Assembly: GCA_020720115.1 (NCBI GenBank)
Contig: DYPD01000024.1
Span: 1-41,026 of the forward strand
Direction of reading: 5' to 3'
Source: Thiomargarita sp.
GTDB lineage: Bacteria; Pseudomonadota; Gammaproteobacteria; Beggiatoales; Beggiatoaceae
DNA: 41,026 nucleotides
Position 1 is the first letter of the stretch. The number at the start of each line of letters is the position of its first letter. The notes below the pieces were generated by a model. The model was given only the letters and a program-made list of their open reading frames with translations, searched no databases and was not told where the DNA came from. Made by a program: the position numbers and the translations under genes. Shown here in pieces: positions 36,294 to 41,026 of this stretch.

Positions 36294-36318
36294 TATGCGC
36301 CAAACAAGGCGGTTGATG

Positions 36319-37689
36319 TTATTTTCCAATGCAAAATTCTGAAAAAATCTTACCTAATAAATCATCGCTGGTGACGGTTCCGGTGATTTCTCCTAGCGCC
36401 TTTTGCGCCTGACGCAACTCTTCTGCTAACAACTCATTGTAACCGGCGCGTGCTTGTTCCAAACTGTTTTCAATGGCTAAATGGGCGTGTTTTAGCGCCT
36501 CCAGATGTCGCCGCCGCGCCATGAGTGCCCCACCGGATTCGGTTTGCGCTTGGCTTTGCAAGCCTGCACAGCGTTTCAACCAGTCATACAGCAATTCAAG
36601 TCCGGCACCGGTTTTGACTGATAAACGCAAGCTGTGTTCAGTTACAAAACCAGGCGGCTGACCGCTGAGGTCGCATTTATTGCATAGCAGCAAATGTGGG
36701 ATTTGTAACGGCACTTCAACGGGCAGCTCTGTTTGTGCTTCTTCTGCTTCGCGGTCGTCCACCAACAGCAGCACTGCGTCAGCATCCTGGAGTGCCAGCC
36801 GCGCACGGCGGATGCCTTCTTGTTCAACCGGGTCGGTGGTGTCACGCAAGCCAGCGGTATCTGTGATGTGTAATGGCATCCCGTCTAGGTTCACGCTGTC
36901 GCGGATGATGTCGCGGGTGGTGCCAGGAATATCTGTAACAATGGCGGTCTCGCGTTGGGTTAAGCGATTGAGTAAACTCGATTTTCCGGTATTTGGCTTG
37001 CCAATAATGACGATTTGCATTCCTTCGCGCAGCAGGCTGCCTTGTTGGGCTTGCGCTAAAATCTGTTGCACCTGTTGCAACAGGTGCGCGAGTCTGTGGA
37101 GCACCTGTCCGTCGGCAAGCAAATCAATTTCTTCGTCGGGAAAGTCTATTCCGGCTTCAATGTAGCTGCGCAAAGCTGTCAAGGCTTCAACCAATTCATT
37201 GATTTTTTTTGAAAACTCACCTTGAAGTGAACGCATGGCGCTACGTGCCGCTTGAATGCTACCACTGTCTATGAGATCGGCAATCGCTTCGGCTTGTAGC
37301 AAATCAATTTTGCCATTGAGAAAGGCGCGTTCGCTAAATTCTCCTGGACGTGCTGGGCGTGCACCCAGTTCCAGCACCGCTTGAAGCAAACGATCCATTA
37401 CCACAGTGCCGCCATGTCCTTGTATTTCAATAACTTCCTCACCAGTAAAGGAGTGCGGTGCAGGAAAATAGAGGGCTATTCCCTGATCTAAAAGCTCGCC
37501 TTGACGATTGTGAAAATGGCATAGGCTGGCGTGGCGTGGGTGCGGCAATTGCCGCGTGAGGTGTTGCGCAATGATTGGCGCGAGTGCGCCAGAAATGCGG
37601 ATTATACCAATGCCGCCACGCCCTGGCGGTGTTGCCAGAGCGGCAATAGTGTCGGTGTTCTGGAGTTTGGGGAGGAAAGCGTTTTTCAC
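36319..37689 (-). CDS. mnmE: tRNA uridine-5-carboxymethylaminomethyl GTPase MnmE
   Basis: 456 residues, standard length. With MnmG it makes the (carboxymethyl)aminomethyl group on U34 of several tRNAs. Seen: NTDTIAALATPPGRGGIGII for tetrahydrofolate binding, P-loop GKPNTGKSSLLNRL, DIPGTTRD, DTAGLRDT, NKCD and the C-terminal FCIGK with the conserved Cys. It starts with GTG 37689, which overlaps the TGA of the upstream glycosyltransferase gene (GTGA at 37686-37689), so it is translationally coupled to it. That operon partner is unusual; mnmE more often follows yidC. Confidence 0.97.
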   Translation of the reverse strand: MKNAFLPKLQNTDTIAALATPPGRGGIGIIRISGALAPIIAQHLTRQLPHPRHASLCHFHNRQGELLDQGIALYFPAPHSFTGEEVIEIQGHGGTVVMDRLLQAVLELGARPARPGEFSERAFLNGKIDLLQAEAIADLIDSGSIQAARSAMRSLQGEFSKKINELVEALTALRSYIEAGIDFPDEEIDLLADGQVLHRLAHLLQQVQQILAQAQQGSLLREGMQIVIIGKPNTGKSSLLNRLTQRETAIVTDIPGTTRDIIRDSVNLDGMPLHITDTAGLRDTTDPVEQEGIRRARLALQDADAVLLLVDDREAEEAQTELPVEVPLQIPHLLLCNKCDLSGQPPGFVTEHSLRLSVKTGAGLELLYDWLKRCAGLQSQAQTESGGALMARRRHLEALKHAHLAIENSLEQARAGYNELLAEELRQAQKALGEITGTVTSDDLLGKIFSEFCIGK

Positions 37690-39128
37690 TGCACGTTCCT
37701 ATCTTTACCTAAAGAGCCGAACCAATAAAAACGCAGATACCATTTGATGCTGTCCCAAACCGCACGAAGGCTGGGACGGGGGCGTTGGCTAAAATTCTCG
37801 TCATTAATGAAAATCACCCGTGGCGACAACCAAGACAGGGTAAGAAAAGACTCGTAATCCGATTGGATGATCAAATCATAATGGTTATACAGTTTCCAAA
37901 AAGCATAGCGTCGTTTCCAGCGACCAAAGGGCAAATGCAGAAATTGTGCGCCAGGAACTTGGTAAATGCGCAATTGCGTAAAGGGATCGGCGAGAAATTC
38001 GACTTCTAATTCTGGGCGTTGATGCTGTGCTTGAATGATGATTTCTTGAATTTTCGTAGCCTGTAGATTCACTTGACTAATGAGGACGCGCTTAATGCGT
38101 TTGTCCATAAAAACTTCGCTGATTTGTGCGTTGGGTTTATAGGGCGCATCAAGTTTGATGTCTTTCTTGCCCAGCCGATTATTGAGAAAGTCTGCCACTG
38201 CATCTCGGTGCAAACGGCTTAAATCGCTTTTACCTAAGAGCGCATAATAACCCGCTTTTTTCAGGATATGGAGCATACGATGACGTAGCATTTTTTGGGT
38301 TGTGCCCAAGGTTTTTGCCAGTACCAGCACGTTGCGATTGTCGTAATAGAGCACCCAAGTAGGGATTTTTGCGGCTGCGGATAAATGCCAAATGACTGAT
38401 TGTGCTGATACCACTACGCGATGTCCCATACGCCCAATGCGCAAGCACCAATCTACATCATCAAAATGAATAAAGAAGTCTTGCCATAAACCGGCTTCTT
38501 TGGCAACTGTTGCACGCACTAATAAAGAGGCGGCTGCGACATATTCAACGTCCATATAGGGTTGGCAGTGCAATAAGGCTTTACTTAAATCCAGGGTTTC
38601 ATCTCGAATCATTTCTTGTGGCTGGCGTCCGCGCCAATGTAAAATTTCTTCAAAATGCCGGTTTAACATGAGGGCGCCATCTAAGGGATTCACATAAGCA
38701 CCCATTTCATTAATACGCCAAGGAAAATCCAGTTGCATCATAGTTGAACCTGCAACTGCAATATCCTCGTTTTGTTCCATGATTTCTACTAAGGCAGTTA
38801 ATGCGTGGCGATGCACTAATACATCATTATCCAATAGCCACAAATACTGGTATTTACCCTCTGGTTGCGCAAAGGCATGGGCGAGTCCGGTATTAAAACC
38901 GCCGGTGCCGCCAATGTTTTCTGGATTGCAAATCAATTGGACTTGCGGATGTTGAGCGCGAATGGCTTCTACCGTGCCATCGGAACTGGCATTGTCCACT
39001 ACCAGCACTTCAAATAGTGCAGCGGGATAATCCAGGTTGGTTAAAGCATCCAACAATTCCAACACATATTTCTTTTTATTCCAGGTGACGACAATGATGA
39101 GGATTTTTGCACTAGGGGTTTGATTCAT
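37686..39128 (-). CDS. family 2 glycosyltransferase, GlfT2/galactofuranosyl-transferase-like, with extra C-terminal domain
   Basis: 480 residues. The N-terminal 300 residues are a GT-A domain: LIIVVTWNKKKYVLELLDAL, VLVVDNASSDGTVEAI, NIGGTGGFNTGL, the metal-binding LWLLDNDVLV and the acceptor-side FIHFDDVDWCLRIGRMG, a motif seen in GlfT2-like and rhamnosyl transferases. A second part of about 140 residues (VLISQVNLQATKIQEIIIQA ... RVIFINDENFSQ) has an alternating strand-helix pattern and looks like a separate Rossmann-like domain. Donor and acceptor are unknown. Surface polysaccharide synthesis is likely. First gene of a two-gene operon with mnmE; no clear ribosome-binding site before its ATG. 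Confidence 0.85.
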   Translation of the reverse strand: MNQTPSAKILIIVVTWNKKKYVLELLDALTNLDYPAALFEVLVVDNASSDGTVEAIRAQHPQVQLICNPENIGGTGGFNTGLAHAFAQPEGKYQYLWLLDNDVLVHRHALTALVEIMEQNEDIAVAGSTMMQLDFPWRINEMGAYVNPLDGALMLNRHFEEILHWRGRQPQEMIRDETLDLSKALLHCQPYMDVEYVAAASLLVRATVAKEAGLWQDFFIHFDDVDWCLRIGRMGHRVVVSAQSVIWHLSAAAKIPTWVLYYDNRNVLVLAKTLGTTQKMLRHRMLHILKKAGYYALLGKSDLSRLHRDAVADFLNNRLGKKDIKLDAPYKPNAQISEVFMDKRIKRVLISQVNLQATKIQEIIIQAQHQRPELEVEFLADPFTQLRIYQVPGAQFLHLPFGRWKRRYAFWKLYNHYDLIIQSDYESFLTLSWLSPRVIFINDENFSQRPRPSLRAVWDSIKWYLRFYWFGSLGKDRNVQ

Positions 39129-39276
39129 GAGTAAAGCAACTTAGGTTGGGATAATCTGAATATGCCAGAACATTTGTTTGTTCTCGACAATAGCGGCGTT
39201 AAGAAAATACGCTGGACATTTTAGCGCGCTGTTACGCGCTCGTCTGCTGTATAAGAGGCGCAGTAGCGCAAAGCTG

Positions 39277-39906
39277 TTAGGGTGCGACGGGCGTCAATTC
39301 TGTCCAGGTGATCCATTTCTGCGCTTTTTCGGCGGGCAATGTACCCACTGGCGAGGGCGGCTGACCTTCTGGCACTATGAAATAATCCAGTGGTTTATCC
39401 AGCAATGCGTGCGTTGTGCCGGAACTGACTGCGACCTTGCCTTCCAGCAGACAAAGTAGCGTTTTTCCCTCCAACCAAGCCGATCCCCATATATCTGTGC
39501 CACGAATGCCGGCTGTGATGGATTTTCCCACTTTTATCTGAATGTCCCGTGCTGCAGGTTCTTCAGCAGTAAAGCGAAACACACCTTGTACAATTTCCAA
39601 GGCGGCACTGAATAATCCGCCCTCGGTTTCGGGTGGCAGAATGTTGGACAGATTTACAATACTGTACTCGCCGAGTTTCACAATGCTGTCATCCGGTAAT
39701 TTTAGGATGACCCGCGCTTTTTCGCCGGTGCGGATTTGATCGCCAGAGACTAAAGCCATGTGCTCAATGGCTGCATAGCTGTTGTCGCCGCGCACCACCC
39801 AAGCATCGGCTTGTACCGCAGTGATTTCTGCTTGTGGCGCGGCTTGACTATAACCAGCCACACCAGCAAGCCACAAAATACCTATAAAAATGCTGAAAAT
39901 ACGCAT
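39277..39906 (-). CDS. secreted FecR-domain protein
   Basis: 209 residues. A signal peptide (about 1-22, ending SQA) is followed by a FecR-type beta-rich domain: VQADAWVVRGDNSYAAI, LVSGDQIRTGEKARVILKLPDDSIVKLGEYS, and ITAGIRGTDIW. In Fec systems the domain belongs to an anti-sigma factor, but this protein has no N-terminal cytoplasmic anti-sigma part and no sigma-factor gene nearby. It is more likely a free-standing periplasmic or surface protein. AAGGAAG lies before the ATG. Transcribed toward the glycosyltransferase gene, with a 148-base gap that shows no terminator. Confidence 0.85.
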   Translation of the reverse strand: MRIFSIFIGILWLAGVAGYSQAAPQAEITAVQADAWVVRGDNSYAAIEHMALVSGDQIRTGEKARVILKLPDDSIVKLGEYSIVNLSNILPPETEGGLFSAALEIVQGVFRFTAEEPAARDIQIKVGKSITAGIRGTDIWGSAWLEGKTLLCLLEGKVAVSSGTTHALLDKPLDYFIVPEGQPPSPVGTLPAEKAQKWITWTELTPVAP

Positions 39907-39943
39907 ACGCTTCCTTTCTGGCAGAAGATTGACAAAAAAACGC

Positions 39944-39949
39944 TATAAT
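39944..39949 (+). promoter_or_regulatory. candidate -10 box before lgt
   Basis: A perfect TATAAT, about 80 bases before the lgt start. A perfect TTGACA at 39929-39934 is only nine bases away, too close for a normal -35; the properly spaced position has no match. Confidence is therefore low despite two consensus hexamers. Confidence 0.35.
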
Positions 39950-40030
39950 CGTCGCAGCCTCGCTCAATCTAAATGCTGGACTTGGCTAGTGAGCAGCCAT
40001 TTTCATCTTAACATAAACAGGACGCTTCCC

Positions 40031-40813
40031 ATGCTGATGTATCCCCAAATAGACCCTATTTTGCTTCAGTTAGGTCCGCTGAAAATACACTGGTACGGAT
40101 TCATGTATTTGCTGGCGTTTAGTTCCGGCTGGCTGTTGGGCATTTACCGTGCCCGCTTGCCAGGCTCGCCTTATACTCCAGAGCAAGTTGGCGATCTGGT
40201 GTTTTATGTGGCGGTTGGTGCGGTATTGGGCGGACGTTTGGGCTATGTGCTGTTTTATAACTTGCCACTTTATCTCGCACATCCGTTGGATATATTCAAG
40301 GTTTGGCAAGGCGGCATGGCGTTTCATGGTGGTTTGCTCGGTGTGTTACTGGCAGTTTGGTGGTTTGCGCGTAAACAACAACGCGGCTTTTTTGCCAGCA
40401 CCGATTTTCTAGCGCCCTTAGTGCCTGCGGGATTAGCCTTTGGGCGCTTGGGCAACTTCATCAACGGCGAACTTTGGGGCGCACCGACCACAGTCCCCTG
40501 GGGTATGGTGTTTCCGCATGTGGATGACCAACCGCGCCATCCTTCACAACTCTATGAATTTGCTCTGGAAGGCGTGTTACTTTTTATATTGCTTTGGTGG
40601 TTTGCGCGTAAGCCGCGTCCGACGATGGCGGTATCCGGCTTATTTCTGATTGGCTACAGTTGCTTTCGTTTTCTGGTGGAATTTGTGCGAATGCCCGATG
40701 CGCATATCGGCTACCTCGCCTTTGGCTGGTTGACAATGGGGCATGTGCTGACGCTACCCATGCTGTTTTTTGGCGGGTTATTGATGTTGCTTGCCTATCA
40801 GCGCAAAACCTAG
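40031..40813 (+). CDS. lgt: prolipoprotein diacylglyceryl transferase Lgt
   Basis: About 260 residues. An inner-membrane enzyme that transfers diacylglycerol from phosphatidylglycerol to the lipobox Cys of prolipoproteins. Seen: IDPILLQLGPLKIHWYGFMY, VLGGRLGYVLFYNL, AFHGGLLGVLLAVWWFARK, the Lgt signature GRLGNFINGELWG and HPSQLYEF, plus about seven hydrophobic segments. The frame is open from 39890, but ATG 40031 gives the family N-terminus and has AGG upstream; the 47 extra residues are rejected. ATG 40037 is a possible alternative. Confidence 0.95.
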   Translation: MLMYPQIDPILLQLGPLKIHWYGFMYLLAFSSGWLLGIYRARLPGSPYTPEQVGDLVFYVAVGAVLGGRLGYVLFYNLPLYLAHPLDIFKVWQGGMAFHGGLLGVLLAVWWFARKQQRGFFASTDFLAPLVPAGLAFGRLGNFINGELWGAPTTVPWGMVFPHVDDQPRHPSQLYEFALEGVLLFILLWWFARKPRPTMAVSGLFLIGYSCFRFLVEFVRMPDAHIGYLAFGWLTMGHVLTLPMLFFGGLLMLLAYQRKT

Positions 40814-40899
40814 GCTTTAGGATCATGACCCTATCCCCACATAGTTACACAGTCAGCGCATACAGCGCGCAATACCCCCCTCACAACAGGAGTTCCCAT

Positions 40900-41026
40900 A
40901 TGCCCTCTCTCTTTGAACCTTTTGCCTTGCCATGCGGCGTAACGCTGAATAACCGTTTAGCGATGGCGCCCATGACCCATTGGTCGAGCCATCCAGACGG
41001 CACTGTGTCTGATGTTGAACTGGCGT
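40900..41026 (+). CDS. NADH:flavin oxidoreductase / Old Yellow Enzyme family, 5' part only
   Basis: The gene runs off the right edge; only 42 codons are present. The text MPSLFEPFALPCGVTLNN followed by RLAMAPMTHWSSHPDGTVSD matches the start of the OYE TIM barrel: LFEPF, the NRLAMAPMT strand that packs against FMN, and a DGTVSD loop. These flavoproteins reduce activated alkenes or related substrates. AGGAG at 40888-40892 sits seven bases before ATG 40900. It lies 86 bases after lgt in the same direction. Confidence 0.85.
   Translation, partial: MPSLFEPFALPCGVTLNNRLAMAPMTHWSSHPDGTVSDVELA

Noticed and set aside
39929-39949. TTGACA and TATAAT as a paired promoter before lgt
   Set aside because: The spacing is nine bases, far from the 16-18 needed; only the -10 is listed, at low confidence.
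39890-40030. 47-residue N-terminal extension of Lgt
   Set aside because: The extra residues are unlike the family and overlap the divergent fecR-like gene start; ATG 40031 gives the normal N-terminus.
1-41026. CRISPR arrays, insertion sequences, prophage genes, rRNA
   Set aside because: No regularly spaced repeats, transposase or integrase reading frames, phage structural genes or rRNA were seen on either strand.

Overview
The window is about 41 kb of a gammaproteobacterial chromosome with moderate GC and dense coding. The evidence is a split dcw cluster in the order ddl-ftsQ-ftsA-ftsZ-lpxC followed by dciA and secA, the tig-clpP-clpX operon, an outer-membrane (Gram-negative) gene set (lpxC, lgt, dsbD), and several large hybrid histidine kinases. 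The overall look, including the ATP-grasp protein and the kinase tails, resembles large sulfur-oxidising Thiotrichales (Beggiatoa/Thioflexithrix-like). That placement is inference from protein style, not from a marker gene search.

Layout. 1-3.9 kb: a PhnD-type periplasmic binding protein, apparently frameshifted in its signal peptide, overlapping a membrane hybrid kinase with two receiver domains. 3.9-6.9 kb: cutA and a DsbD with three N-terminal domains. 6.9-8.6 kb: ubiB, convergent with dsbD. 8.8-9.7 kb: a RimK-like ATP-grasp protein, convergent with a Type II restriction-modification locus (D12-class adenine methylase plus an endonuclease gene split by an in-frame TGA) at 9.7-11.7 kb. 11.9-14.6 kb: PMCA-type Ca2+ P-ATPase. 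14.7-16.1 kb: a small ribbon-helix-helix-like protein and a family 2 glycosyltransferase. 16.2-25.9 kb: secA, dciA, lpxC, ftsZ, ftsA, ftsQ, ddl, all on the minus strand except dciA, with strong hairpin terminators after secA and ftsZ. 25.9-32.4 kb: a signalling island (a frameshifted response regulator, a REC-PAS-kinase, and two large hybrid kinases) where murB/murC would be expected in a classical dcw cluster. 32.6 kb: tRNA-Leu(TAG). 32.9-36.2 kb: tig-clpP-clpX. 36.3-39.9 kb: mnmE, a GlfT2-like glycosyltransferase and a FecR-domain protein on the minus strand. 40.0 kb to the end: lgt and the start of an Old Yellow Enzyme gene.

Functionally the window combines envelope growth and division (ddl, ftsQAZ, lpxC, secA, lgt, dsbD), protein quality control (tig, clpPX) and an unusually dense set of phosphorelay proteins. 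I did not find a large unknown multi-gene system. The best candidates for a second look are the triple-headed DsbD, the split restriction endonuclease beside an intact methylase, the small ORF whose stop abuts the ftsZ ribosome-binding site, and the cluster of degenerate or broken receiver modules next to ddl.
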